A stretch of DNA of 64,000 nt from Enterococcus aquimarinus (lineage in GTDB: Bacteria; Bacillota; Bacilli; Lactobacillales; Enterococcaceae): the NCBI RefSeq assembly GCF_001885765.1, contig NZ_JXKD01000012.1, positions 1 to 64,000 on the forward strand, in the 5' to 3' direction. The notes under the pieces are model-generated. The model made no database searches. It saw only the letters and a list, made by a program, of their open reading frames with translations, and was not told the DNA's origin. Each line of letters opens with the position of its first letter. Within the stretch, counting starts at the first letter, position 1. Below are positions 39,976-49,443 of this stretch, one piece after another. The translations under genes and the position numbers were made by a program.

Positions 39976-40622
39976 TTATTATTGGTCTCCTCCTGCGTAG
40001 AATCTAAGACATCACGTATATCATTATCTATTCTTCCAGTACCACCTTCAACAACGCCATCACGTCTTAACACACTAAAAATCGTACCAAAGAAACAACG
40101 AACATCCATTGGAAAACCAATCTTTTCTGCATATTCTCCGTCCAGTCTTGCTTTAACATCAATTTCAAGTTCGTCACGCCCGTTAATTTGTGCCCAACCG
40201 GTCAATCCAACTGGTACATCATTGGCACCATATATATCTCTAGCTTCAATTAAATCGAATTGATTCCAAAGGGCTGGTCGTGGACCGATAATGCTCATCT
40301 CCCCTTTAAAGATATTAATGATTTGTGGGAGTTCATCTAAAGATGTTTTACGTAAGAACTTTCCTACTTTGGTAATCCATTGATCCGGATTTTCTAAAAG
40401 ATGAGTCGGCATATCTGATGGTGTATCAATACGCATTGTTCGAAACTTTAATATATTAAAGTGCTGCTTATGAATCCCTACCCGTTTTTGTTTAAACAGA
40501 ACTGGACCTGGTGAATCGAGTTTAATCGCGATGATCAGTAATAAAAACACAGGAGATAATAAAATAAGTCCAATACCGGATAAAACAAAGTCGATGACAC
40601 GTTTGATTTTTAAATAAATCAT
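39972..40622 (-). CDS. Initiating undecaprenyl-phosphate sugar-1-phosphate transferase
   Basis: A 216-residue monotopic phosphoglycosyl transferase of the PglC/WcaJ C-terminal type: a membrane hairpin (ISGIGLILLSP-like, residues 10-35), then KQKRVG, FKFRTMR-like LKFRTMR, SLDELPQ and IGPRPAL. It loads the first sugar phosphate onto undecaprenyl phosphate. CapD just upstream suggests a 6-deoxy amino sugar as first residue, but this is not proven by sequence. Confidence 0.93.
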   Translation of the reverse strand: MIYLKIKRVIDFVLSGIGLILLSPVFLLLIIAIKLDSPGPVLFKQKRVGIHKQHFNILKFRTMRIDTPSDMPTHLLENPDQWITKVGKFLRKTSLDELPQIINIFKGEMSIIGPRPALWNQFDLIEARDIYGANDVPVGLTGWAQINGRDELEIDVKARLDGEYAEKIGFPMDVRCFFGTIFSVLRRDGVVEGGTGRIDNDIRDVLDSTQEETNNK

Positions 40623-40654
40623 AGTTGGTTCCTCCTGTTTAAAGTTAATAAAAT

Positions 40655-42466
40655 TTAACGATTAGCAAATGCCACAACTTCTTTCGCTAACAATCGGTCT
40701 TCTTCTGACAAACTCTCAACAAAATCCATCACTTCTTCAAGTTTCGCACCTTTGATATTTCCAACAAAAATTTTATCAAAGACTTGTTGATCGTTGCGCT
40801 CTTCATCGAGTAGCAATTCTTCATATAGTTTTTCCCCTGGGCGAATTCCGCTTTCAACGATTTTAATCTCATTTTCGGTATAGCCGCTCAGTTGAATCAT
40901 ATTTTTCGCTAGATCAACGATTTTGACTGGTTCACCCATGTCTAAGACGAAGATTTCACCCCCGCTTGCTAATGCACCTGATTGAATCACGAGGCGACTT
41001 GCTTCGGGAATCGTCATGAAGTAGCGTGTCATACGAAAATCGGTAATCGTAATCGGACCACCCTTGGCAATTTGTTCCCGGAATACCGGGATGACACTAC
41101 CGCGTGAACCTAAGACGTTACCAAAGCGGACCGCTGAAAATTTTGTTTGACTATTTTCATTGAGTCCGGTCACAATCAGCTCCGCAATGCGTTTGGTTGC
41201 GCCCATCACGTTTGGTGGGTTATTGGCTTTATCGGTTGAAACCATCACGAATTTTGCGACACCGGCGGCTTTAGCAGCTTCGGCGACATTTTTTGTACCG
41301 TAAACATTGTTTTTAACGGATTCTCTTGGATTGGCTTCCATCAACGGTACATGCTTATGCGCGGCCGCATGGTAGACAATCTGTGGTTGGTGCTCGGCCA
41401 TGACGTCCATCATCCGCTCTCGGTCTTGCACGTCGGCAATGACTGGGATGATTTTGGTCGTTTTTGACGCAAACGTTTGACGCAATTCACGTTCAATTAG
41501 ATAAATCGAATTTTCGCCGTGCCCCAATAAAATTAAGGTTTTCGGCGTAAACTGCATCACTTGGCGACAGATTTCTGAACCAATCGACCCACCCGCTCCA
41601 GTGACCAGAATCACTTTATCCGTCAGTTGGTCTTTGATTTGTTCAATATCAAGTTTGACTTCTTCTCGTCCGAGTAAATCCACAACGTCAATCTTTTTCA
41701 AGCGAGAGATACTGACTTTCCCTGAAGCCAGTTCTTCCATTGACGGCATCGTATTGATTTTGACGGGCGTCGTTTTTAATAAAGTAATCATTTCGCGCAG
41801 CCGTTTAGGCGTCAAGGATGGAATGGCAATTGTCACCATGTCGATTTGATGCTCTTTAATCAAATCAGGCAAATCTTCAATCGTTCCTTTGACTTGAATG
41901 CCTTCTAAATAAATCCGTTGTTTGTTTGGATCGTCATCAATCAGACCAATAATGTCAATTTCATGAGCGGTGAGCGAATGCGTCACACTATTAATTAAGA
42001 TGCGTCCTGCTTCTCCCGCACCAATAACTAGTGTCCGTTGTGCCTTTTCGCCTCGATCTTTGCGCCAACCGTTTTTGCGTTCGATATACAGTCGCCACAT
42101 CAAGCGACTCATTACAATCAGCAAAGTACTGACTAAAAAAATAAACGTCATCATGCGTTTGCTAAAAGAACCATAAAATAGCCAATTCAAAAACAAACTA
42201 CTAACTGCCATTGACGTTGTCGTTAAAACGATGGCGATAATTTCTTGTAAATTCGTATAGCGATTCATCCGAGTGAAGACTTTAAAGAGAACACCAAAGA
42301 CAAAATACATCCCGGTCGTAATCAACATCATCCCCGGTAAAGAGGATACTTCGAGTGAAACAAAAGGATCCATAAATAAATAGGCAAATAGATTGGAAAA
42401 AAGTAAAATTAAAAAATCGACGAGCGCAATAATCAAAATTTTCCGTTTTCTTGTTAAAACAAACAC
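40655..42466 (-). CDS. capD: Polysaccharide biosynthesis NDP-sugar 4,6-dehydratase, CapD/PglF type
   Basis: A 603-residue membrane protein: four N-terminal membrane helices (about residues 10-125), a Rossmann fold domain with VIGAGEAGRILI, and a catalytic short-chain dehydrogenase domain (VTGAGGSIGSEICRQV, VSTDKANNPPNVMGATKR). This matches PglF/CapD/WbpM dehydratases acting on UDP-GlcNAc. It follows the phosphatase gene by 11 bases. The higher G+C marks the conserved end of the locus. Confidence 0.92.
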   Translation of the reverse strand: MFVLTRKRKILIIALVDFLILLFSNLFAYLFMDPFVSLEVSSLPGMMLITTGMYFVFGVLFKVFTRMNRYTNLQEIIAIVLTTTSMAVSSLFLNWLFYGSFSKRMMTFIFLVSTLLIVMSRLMWRLYIERKNGWRKDRGEKAQRTLVIGAGEAGRILINSVTHSLTAHEIDIIGLIDDDPNKQRIYLEGIQVKGTIEDLPDLIKEHQIDMVTIAIPSLTPKRLREMITLLKTTPVKINTMPSMEELASGKVSISRLKKIDVVDLLGREEVKLDIEQIKDQLTDKVILVTGAGGSIGSEICRQVMQFTPKTLILLGHGENSIYLIERELRQTFASKTTKIIPVIADVQDRERMMDVMAEHQPQIVYHAAAHKHVPLMEANPRESVKNNVYGTKNVAEAAKAAGVAKFVMVSTDKANNPPNVMGATKRIAELIVTGLNENSQTKFSAVRFGNVLGSRGSVIPVFREQIAKGGPITITDFRMTRYFMTIPEASRLVIQSGALASGGEIFVLDMGEPVKIVDLAKNMIQLSGYTENEIKIVESGIRPGEKLYEELLLDEERNDQQVFDKIFVGNIKGAKLEEVMDFVESLSEEDRLLAKEVVAFANR

Positions 42467-42477
42467 CCGAACTCCCC

Positions 42478-43242
42478 CTAAAACAATCCAAATTTTTTCT
42501 TTTTCACTTCTGTATAACTTGGATAAGAGACCTCATCACCATTAACGAGGTCTCTAGCGACCTGTTGCATCTGCAAGACTTTTTCTTTGCCCCATTCTTG
42601 CTCGATGATTTCATAGGCTTCTTTTAAATAAAAACGACGCTTTGAGATGCCGTGTGCATCCGAAGCGACCATCTGGACGAGATTATGTGTTACCATCTCG
42701 TGCGCTGTCTTTTGAATGTTTTTGCCGAAAATACCGACAATGCTTGGTGCAGTTAGTTGCGCCAAACAGCCCATCTCTAAAAACGGGATTAGGCGATTAG
42801 GATCTTCGCGAAACATCGCATTGCGTTCTGGATGGACAATTACAGGAACCTTGCCTAATGTTCGGAGTTCAAAAAATAATGACTCACTATAAGCCGGAAC
42901 GTCCATTGTCGGGAATTCCAACAGTAAATAGGTATCAGTCAGATCGGTAAATAACAGTTCATCTTGGTTTAATAACGTGAGGAGTTCGCCCGTGACATGC
43001 ACCTCTTGACCTTCGAGTAAGGTCAGTGGGAGGTGACGTGCGTCAAGGACGGATTGTAAGTGGTGAACAGCCGCAATGATTGACTTTTTATCATTTTCAT
43101 AGCGTCCGTTGTTGTGATGCGGGGTACATAAGAGGTGGGTAATGCCTTGTTCGATGGCTTGTTCCGACATTGCAAGGCTTTCCTGTAAGCTTGCGGCTCC
43201 GTCATCGACTGCGGGTAAGATATGGCAATGTAAATCGATCAT
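42478..43242 (-). CDS. cpsB: Capsule tyrosine-protein phosphatase, PHP type
   Basis: A 254-residue PHP-fold phosphatase of the CpsB/Wzh/YwqE family. The N-terminal DLHCHILPAVDDGA gives the first metal ligands (His5, His7), with CTPHHN, VIVHPERN and ASDAHG supplying others. It dephosphorylates the tyrosine-rich tail of the CpsD kinase, tuning capsule assembly. Confidence 0.93.
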   Translation of the reverse strand: MIDLHCHILPAVDDGAASLQESLAMSEQAIEQGITHLLCTPHHNNGRYENDKKSIIAAVHHLQSVLDARHLPLTLLEGQEVHVTGELLTLLNQDELLFTDLTDTYLLLEFPTMDVPAYSESLFFELRTLGKVPVIVHPERNAMFREDPNRLIPFLEMGCLAQLTAPSIVGIFGKNIQKTAHEMVTHNLVQMVASDAHGISKRRFYLKEAYEIIEQEWGKEKVLQMQQVARDLVNGDEVSYPSYTEVKKKKFGLF

Positions 43243-43310
43243 GCGTATTCACTTCCTTTCTCACTTGAATATTTAAATTCTTTTTAAGTTCTTTTTAAGG
43301 AAACTTGTTT

Positions 43311-44003
43311 TTAATAGTAATAGTAGCCTTGGTCACGAGTGTGTGTGGCACCGTTATAGACCACACCTAAGACTCTAGCTTGCACTAACCCAAGTGCTTC
43401 TTTGGCTTTCGCGATTGACTCTTTGCTTGTCACATTTTCACGAACGACGAGTAGCGTCCCGTCGACCTTCGAGGACATGATTTGCGCATCGGTGACAGTA
43501 ATCACTGGTGGCAAATCGAAAATGATAAAGTCATAGACTTGTTTGAGCTCCATCTTCACTTGATCCATGCGTTTAGAGTCGATTAATTCAGACGGGTTCG
43601 GTGGTTTGGGACCACTCGTTAATACGTCAAGATTCTCGACAAACGTCGGTTGACAACTTTCAACGGCCGATTGGTTCGTACTTAAGACCGTACTGAGTCC
43701 TCTCGCGTTCGGTAAATGAAAGGTTTGATCGACGGTTGGTTTTCGCATATCCGCATCTACTAGTAAGACTCTTTGACCTGATTTGGCAAAGACAATCGCT
43801 AAATTCGCAGCGGTTGTTGATTTTCCTTCACTCGGTCCTGAAGAGGTGATTACCATTGATTGCAAGCGACGATCAACCGAAGCTGCAAATTGAATATTCG
43901 TTCGGATGGTGCGATATTGTTCAGAAATGGGAGAAGACGGATTGGTTAACGTAATGAGTCCAACCGCTCGTTTCGATGCTTCTTTGTTTTGTTTTTTTGA
44001 CAT
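43311..44003 (-). CDS. cpsD: Capsule BY-kinase (autophosphorylating tyrosine kinase)
   Basis: A 230-residue bacterial tyrosine kinase. Walker A GPSEGKST (56-63), Walker A' VDADMRKPT (82-90), Walker B FIIFDLPPV and a C-terminal cluster of four tyrosines (227-230) as phosphorylation sites. It needs the membrane adaptor CpsC, encoded 12 bases upstream, for activity. The 230-residue length and split from the adaptor are the Gram-positive form. Confidence 0.94.
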   Translation of the reverse strand: MSKKQNKEASKRAVGLITLTNPSSPISEQYRTIRTNIQFAASVDRRLQSMVITSSGPSEGKSTTAANLAIVFAKSGQRVLLVDADMRKPTVDQTFHLPNARGLSTVLSTNQSAVESCQPTFVENLDVLTSGPKPPNPSELIDSKRMDQVKMELKQVYDFIIFDLPPVITVTDAQIMSSKVDGTLLVVRENVTSKESIAKAKEALGLVQARVLGVVYNGATHTRDQGYYYY

Positions 44004-44015
44004 TCGCTTCTCCTC

Positions 44016-44801
44016 CTAGACTTTCGAGCGACTACGACGTCCCGCTTCACTCGTAGGAGTTGTCGGTTTTGCCGTTGGTTTATTCGCTGGTTTCGGTACG
44101 TATTGGGCATTGATTTCTTTGGCACTCATCAGTGGGACGGTTCCAAGAATCGTAAGTTCTAGATTCTCCGAAATAAAACGTGGGTCTTTGACCGTGCGAT
44201 CGAGTAGTTCAAAGACAAAGGCTAATCCGACACCGACCATCATTCCGAGCACAAGACCAATCGCTAAGTTCAATTGATTGTTTGGCGAAATCGGGTTCGG
44301 ACTTGCTACCGCACGGGAAACAATTGTAATTTCTTCAACGTTCGTTAAAATGTCTTTGACGGTTTCTTTAAAGACTTCCGCCGTTGTATTGGCAATCGCT
44401 TCAGCGGTCATCGCATTATCGGCCGTTGCTTGAATCGAGAACATTTGCGAATTTTGCGCTTGAACGACTTGTAAGGCCCCTTTAATTTGGCCCGTCGTCA
44501 TCTTAATATCATGGTCTGCGGCTAAGCGACGTTGGACTTCTTCCGCTTGTGCGTCCCCTTGTAAAATAATATCTTTATAGGTGTTTAACATTTGTAAATT
44601 AAAGTTAATATCATTTACCGTACTCGTTTCTGATTGTGGCAAGGACACGATCAGTTGGGCACGTGAGCTATACTGAGGTGTCACGAAGAAGAAGGTGAAT
44701 CCTCCCGCAAGTGCTAATCCGATAAAAGTACTTAATAAAATGGTTGTGATACGTTTACGCAAGAGATCAAAAATCTCTTTTAAGCTAATTGTGTCTTCCA
44801 T
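44016..44801 (-). CDS. cpsC: Capsule chain-length regulator and kinase activator (Wzz domain)
   Basis: A 261-residue polysaccharide co-polymerase with two membrane helices (about residues 19-35 and 180-200) flanking an external domain, and a proline-containing ISPNNQLNLAIG segment before the second helix. The C-terminal tail contains TAKPTTPTSEAGRRSRS. It sets chain length and activates CpsD. Confidence 0.92.
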   Translation of the reverse strand: MEDTISLKEIFDLLRKRITTILLSTFIGLALAGGFTFFFVTPQYSSRAQLIVSLPQSETSTVNDINFNLQMLNTYKDIILQGDAQAEEVQRRLAADHDIKMTTGQIKGALQVVQAQNSQMFSIQATADNAMTAEAIANTTAEVFKETVKDILTNVEEITIVSRAVASPNPISPNNQLNLAIGLVLGMMVGVGLAFVFELLDRTVKDPRFISENLELTILGTVPLMSAKEINAQYVPKPANKPTAKPTTPTSEAGRRSRSKV

Positions 44802-44820
44802 AGTTTCTCTACTTTCTCTA

Positions 44821-44925
44821 CTAAATGACGAGGCATTTATTTTTTTGTCGTGCAGGTGAGTTCAGAAGCATTGTTACCGAATCGATGCGTTGTTTAACAT
44901 CAACGCGTTCAGCTTGTTTCTTCAT
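44821..44925 (-). CDS. Possible 34-residue capsule-operon peptide
   Basis: A short frame of 34 codons (starts MKKQAERVDV, ends KCLVI) whose ATG overlaps the stop of the preceding 254-residue gene as TAATG, giving reinitiation without a strong site of its own. It ends 19 bases before the cpsC start. It is basic and has no membrane segment. It may be a small protein or only a coupling device. No homologue is recognised. Confidence 0.35.
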   Translation of the reverse strand: MKKQAERVDVKQRIDSVTMLLNSPARQKNKCLVI

Positions 44926-45689
44926 TAGTATCCCATTTGTTCGCTAATTTGCGATAATTGGGTTTGGAACTGTTCTTTTAGTTCGGGATTACGAACTTGC
45001 GCGACGCTATCGACGGCATTTAAGTAACGCTCATACGTCGCTGCTTCCGTTACGATACCATCTTGGAGCATTTCGTCAAAGCTCTTCGTTAACGCGTTCG
45101 ACCGACTGACTTGCGCCTCGGCATAATCTAAATAGTCATTCATGAGCGTCGCCCATTGTTCGCCTGGTAAATCCTTAACGGCATCACGTATTTTGGTGAT
45201 TTCATCTAGCGTGACATCTTGACGAATCACTACGTCGTTAGTTGCGACTTCAAGATTGATGGTGTCATTCGTAAAAAGATTGGTGAGAGACGTTTGAACA
45301 TCGATTTTCTCCCGTATAAGTAGAAGTTGCGCTTGAAGTTCGGTTTTTTCTTGACTTAGATTTTCCGCATTGCTTGGCAAATCGCTCGCGTTAAGGGAAA
45401 AGTCCGCCGCCGATACTTTCAGGCGTTCTAGTTGATTTTCAATAGTAGTGACTTGCGTTACGGTTAACGTCGGTTGCAATAAGTCTTGTGTCTCATCGAC
45501 ATATGCTTCCTCAATCGCCAATCGGACGCTTTCAAGTTGTTTTTGTTGACTGTGGATGGTGTTGACAGCCTGTTCAATTCGTTGCGCCTCCTGGGATTCT
45601 TTGGTTCTCATATACCCTAGGACATTCACACCGATGGCAATCAGAGCGACAATGAAGACACTCACACCTTTGAGCCATGGATTTTTCAT
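44925..45689 (-). CDS. Membrane-anchored coiled-coil protein of unknown function
   Basis: A 254-residue protein with one N-terminal membrane helix (about residues 8-26, GVSVFIVALIAIGVNVLGYM) and a long external part rich in Gln, Glu and Leu that looks coiled-coil. I recognise no family. It is the first gene after the capsule promoter, where Gram-positive loci usually carry a LytR-CpsA-Psr gene, which is absent here. It may be a capsule assembly or wall-anchoring factor specific to this lineage. ATG preceded by AGGAGGAGG. Confidence 0.7.
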   Translation of the reverse strand: MKNPWLKGVSVFIVALIAIGVNVLGYMRTKESQEAQRIEQAVNTIHSQQKQLESVRLAIEEAYVDETQDLLQPTLTVTQVTTIENQLERLKVSAADFSLNASDLPSNAENLSQEKTELQAQLLLIREKIDVQTSLTNLFTNDTINLEVATNDVVIRQDVTLDEITKIRDAVKDLPGEQWATLMNDYLDYAEAQVSRSNALTKSFDEMLQDGIVTEAATYERYLNAVDSVAQVRNPELKEQFQTQLSQISEQMGY

Positions 45690-45754
45690 TTGAAGTACTA
45701 ACCTCCTCCTATATAACTTTTTTTATCTACAAATTGTTATCGTTGATTGCTTCT

Positions 45755-45782
45755 ATTATATAGAATTCTTACACTTTAGCAA
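45755..45782 (-). promoter_or_regulatory. Probable capsule operon promoter
   Basis: Minus-strand -35 TTGCTA (45777-45782), 16-base spacer and -10 TATAAT (45755-45760), about 65 bases before the first capsule gene. It probably drives the whole cluster down to ugd, since all genes share the strand with little space between them. Confidence 0.6.
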
Positions 45783-46432
45783 ACCTTTTCTTGGATTTTT
45801 ATTCAAAGTAAAAACCGAACAATCGGCTTTCACAGAATAAATCGATTTCATCAAATCGCGCAACGAATGCTTTCTATTACTTTTTAAATGGTCTATTTGA
45901 TATAATTATCGTTTTATTTTTTCGATTATATATTTTAATTTTTGCTGGTTTAACGCTAATTTTCTGTATACCAACGGAAATGAATGAACTGTTATTTTAT
46001 GAATTAAAATGACTAGTTCGATCCCTTTTTCTAGGAGGATCAACAAGTTTCATTGTATCGTGCTTTGTTACGTTGTTTTTCGGGAGTTTCTGAGAAGCTT
46101 TACATTTATTGTTAGTGAATATGATTTTTTGCGGTTTGGACGGAGAGCATGGTTTGAGGACTTTGGATAGGTAGAAGAATTTTCTTGCAGTTTTTTGAAT
46201 TGTTTTGTATTCTAAAATAAATTACTAAATAAACAGTCCTATATTATTAAAAGCTAAGAAGATCGATGCGCTACTGGTCTATTAATTTCATTTAGATAAT
46301 GTAGCTCACAACTATCTGTCTTAATCGCTTATGAGTGTATATAATACATAAGATTCCGCTATTTATATTACTATTTTTTAGAATATACTATTTATCTACA
46401 CACATTTTGATTTCTCCCAATATAAACGAACC
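45783..46432. other. Gene-free AT-rich stretch between the capsule and alpha-glucoside operons
   Basis: No long frame, RNA gene or repeat recognised. A plus-strand translation near 45.89-46.02 kb is hydrophobic but short and unsupported. It is probably decayed DNA. Confidence 0.35.
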
Positions 46433-46462
46433 AAAAAAGAGCAAACATCGTTTGCCCTTTTT
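46433..46462 (-). terminator. Terminator of the alpha-glucoside operon
   Basis: Stem around GCAAAC-ATC-GTTTGC extended by A/T pairs with one mismatch, and a run of six T on the minus strand, 22 bases after the GH4 stop. Confidence 0.85.
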
Positions 46463-46483
46463 GTCATTTTATAACCAATAATA

Positions 46484-47845
46484 TTATTTTAACGTTGGCC
46501 ACAGTTCACCATTCTCTTTTATAAAGGCATCTAATAATTGTTTTGCAACTTCCATGCTTGGAACTGTTTTATTTAAAGTAAAGGCTTGTAATGCCTTTTC
46601 GTAACTTCCTTCAATAGCTGCTTCAACAATTAATTTTTCGCTATTTAACTGTTGCATCATTAATCCTTGTTGGAACAATGGTACAGGATTTTGTGCAATG
46701 ACTTCTGGTCCCTTTTTCCCAATATATGCTGGGACTTCTACCATTGCATCATACGGCATATTTGGTAACGCACCTCGGTTTTCAGTTATCACTAAGAATC
46801 GTGCATGAGTATCATTTTTTAAAGCAATCGCTAAATCACTGATCCAATCTCCGTGTGAACCTGCATAAAACGTATCTTCTTTTAATTCTCCGGTTGCTAA
46901 ATAATGATCAACTCCTGCAAATAAGTCTCTTTCACGACCGTTCATTACCTCATTAGCACGAGTATATGTTGGATCCTGATGTTCAACGGTTTCTTTAGAG
47001 AGTAAGTAGTACGTTAAATACGTATTAGGTAAATAATCTGGAAAACTTTCCATCATGGTATACACAGATTCCCAAACATGTAACCAGCTACTTACCGCAT
47101 GGCGGTCGCCCGTCGACTTATTTTTCCGAATTTTCTCTAGATGTTGCGGCGGTAATAAAACTTTATTTTCTTTAATATATACTTTGATTTCTTCAAGTAG
47201 ATCACGGCCTTTATAATCAATCGACGTAAACCAACCAAAATGATTCAATCCAAAATAATCATAACGGATATTGCTTACATCCTTGATATTTAATGAGGCA
47301 GCAAGCATATCTATAATCGCAATTGGCATATCACAAATATTAATAATACGCGCATTCGGACGTAGCTTACGACACGCTTCAGAAACAATTGCTGCGGGAT
47401 TTGAATAATTTAAAATCCAGTGATCTTTTTCTGCATATTTTTCAACATCATCGATTACTTTAATCATTGGTAAAATTGTACGCATTCCGTACGAGAGTCC
47501 TCCAGTTCCACAGGTTTCCTGCCCAACGCACCCAAAACGTAATGGTACTTTCTCATCTAATTCACGCATCTTATATCCGCCTACACGCATTTGAGCAAAA
47601 ATAAATGTTGCACCCGTATAAGCTTCTTTCGCACTATTTGTAACGGTCAATTTAATATCACATTTAACGTCCTCTTTTAAAATCCAATCTACTACAACAG
47701 CTACTTTATCTTGACGTTCCTTATCAATATCGAATAAACAAATTTCTGCTAATTCTAATTCCTCTGCTCTTAACGCAATTGATTTTACAATCCCTGGAGT
47801 AAATGTACTTCCTCCACCTACAAGTGTCACTTTTATTTTTTTCAT
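46484..47845 (-). CDS. 6-phospho-alpha-glucosidase, GH4
   Basis: A 453-residue glycoside hydrolase family 4 enzyme using NAD and a metal ion. NAD site LVGGGSTFTPG (about 8-18), metal ligands Cys171 in NICDMP and His202 in LNHFGWF, and the family segment MRVGGYKMRELDEK. The CDMP form, rather than CNxP, is the mark of 6-phospho-alpha-glucosidases such as GlvA/MalH, while the beta-specific enzymes carry CN(V/I)P. It hydrolyses phosphorylated alpha-glucosides (maltose 6'-phosphate or sucrose isomers) imported by the adjacent IICB. Last gene of its operon. Confidence 0.92.
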   Translation of the reverse strand: MKKIKVTLVGGGSTFTPGIVKSIALRAEELELAEICLFDIDKERQDKVAVVVDWILKEDVKCDIKLTVTNSAKEAYTGATFIFAQMRVGGYKMRELDEKVPLRFGCVGQETCGTGGLSYGMRTILPMIKVIDDVEKYAEKDHWILNYSNPAAIVSEACRKLRPNARIINICDMPIAIIDMLAASLNIKDVSNIRYDYFGLNHFGWFTSIDYKGRDLLEEIKVYIKENKVLLPPQHLEKIRKNKSTGDRHAVSSWLHVWESVYTMMESFPDYLPNTYLTYYLLSKETVEHQDPTYTRANEVMNGRERDLFAGVDHYLATGELKEDTFYAGSHGDWISDLAIALKNDTHARFLVITENRGALPNMPYDAMVEVPAYIGKKGPEVIAQNPVPLFQQGLMMQQLNSEKLIVEAAIEGSYEKALQAFTLNKTVPSMEVAKQLLDAFIKENGELWPTLK

Positions 47846-47857
47846 TAAATTTTCCTC

Positions 47858-49423
47858 CTACATTCCAAGTTCTTTTTTTACTTCATAACTTATATCTGTC
47901 ACATTCAAACCAAATATGATCTGAATATCATTATCTTTTTCGACAATTCCACTATGTTCCAACTGATTCATTCGTTCTTTGTCTAATTTTGTGGCATCAT
48001 TTAATGTTACACGTAAACGAGTAAAGCAATTATCGACACTTACAATATTTTCTTTATTACCTAAAGCCATGATTAATTCTTTAATATCGTTGTCTGTTGT
48101 TTCGTCATTTCCATCCTGTTGATTTTTTGCAGACACTGAAGTAACTGGAACAACTTCATCTTCTCTACCTGGCGTTTTTAAATTAAATTTTTTGATTAAA
48201 TAACTGAATAAGAAAAAGTATAACAATATTTGAATGACGGCTAATAACATCAGTAAGGGCCACTTCGTTTTCTCTGCTCCAAGTGCAATATTTAAAATGA
48301 TACCACTCAACCCATTTGTACTCGCACGAATTCCCAACAGATTAATGATTACCATAAAACTACCCGCAATCACTGCATGTAAGAAATATAAAACAGGTGC
48401 TGCAAAAACAAATAAGAAATCTATAGGTTCTGTAATCGATACCATAAAGGAAGTCACTACTAAAGGTATCAACATCGCTTTAATACGATCTTTGTTTTCT
48501 GGTTTTGCCGTATAAATAAAAGCTGCAACGATTCCGATATAACCAAACGTTTTAGTAAAGGCTGTCGTCATCCAACGCACCGTATCCGAAAATTGGGTGA
48601 TTGCTGGATTGCTCATTTCTGCCATGAAAATGGCATAGGCACCTGAAATTGTTTGACCACCCATTTCGATTGTGCCACCTAGCGGCGAAAATTGGAACGG
48701 AGCATAGATCAAATGATGTAATCCAGTTGGTATTAAAATTCGTTCTAAAAATCCATACAAGAATAAACCAAAATTTCCTGTTTCTGAAATTAGATTAGCG
48801 ACACTTTCAATAGCATATTGAACTGGAGGCCAAATAAATGTTATTGCAAAACCAAACGTAATCATAATGCCAATTAACCAGAGTAAACTCCATTTTGCAC
48901 CCGCCCACATCTGTAACCAAGCTTGCGAGAATTTCTTATCCGAGGTACGATTATAAACTGCTCCAATCACAAAACCTAGAATGATTCCTCCAAACACTCC
49001 AGTATCAAGCACTTGAATCCCTAAAACGTTCCCCTGACCAGTTCCAATTAATCCCAACATTTCTTGTGGTTCAGCTAGCTTACCTAATGCAGTAAGAGTA
49101 GCATTATTGGCAGTTAGGAAGATTAGTAATGATATAAAAGCTAAAATAGCGGCTTGATGTTTTTCTTTTTTTGCTACAGCAGCAGCAATTCCGATACAGA
49201 ATAACGTCGATAGATTATTAATGACAACCATCATTCCTTGATAAATTAGCATTCCTAACATTTGAATAGGACCCCATTGTAAAAATGGTAAAATTCCTAC
49301 AATCGTTTTATTTGTAATTAGTACTCCGATTACCATAACAATACCGATAACAGACAGATACATGAGTGGTTGAACCATCGTTTTAGAAATAGTTTCTAAT
49401 ACGCTCATCACTTTTTTTTTCAT
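47858..49423 (-). CDS. PTS alpha-glucoside permease, IICB
   Basis: A 521-residue fusion of a glucose-family EIIC (about 10 membrane segments, with GLHHLIYAPF and ITEPIDFLF signatures) and a C-terminal EIIB domain with phosphocysteine Cys466 in DNCFTRLRVTL. This is the GlvC/AglA/MalB architecture for alpha-glucosides. It has no IIA domain; the operon's first gene supplies one. The GH4 gene lies 12 bases downstream. Confidence 0.92.
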   Translation of the reverse strand: MKKKVMSVLETISKTMVQPLMYLSVIGIVMVIGVLITNKTIVGILPFLQWGPIQMLGMLIYQGMMVVINNLSTLFCIGIAAAVAKKEKHQAAILAFISLLIFLTANNATLTALGKLAEPQEMLGLIGTGQGNVLGIQVLDTGVFGGIILGFVIGAVYNRTSDKKFSQAWLQMWAGAKWSLLWLIGIMITFGFAITFIWPPVQYAIESVANLISETGNFGLFLYGFLERILIPTGLHHLIYAPFQFSPLGGTIEMGGQTISGAYAIFMAEMSNPAITQFSDTVRWMTTAFTKTFGYIGIVAAFIYTAKPENKDRIKAMLIPLVVTSFMVSITEPIDFLFVFAAPVLYFLHAVIAGSFMVIINLLGIRASTNGLSGIILNIALGAEKTKWPLLMLLAVIQILLYFFLFSYLIKKFNLKTPGREDEVVPVTSVSAKNQQDGNDETTDNDIKELIMALGNKENIVSVDNCFTRLRVTLNDATKLDKERMNQLEHSGIVEKDNDIQIIFGLNVTDISYEVKKELGM

Positions 49424-49443
49424 TTTATTACTTCCTCTCAGTT

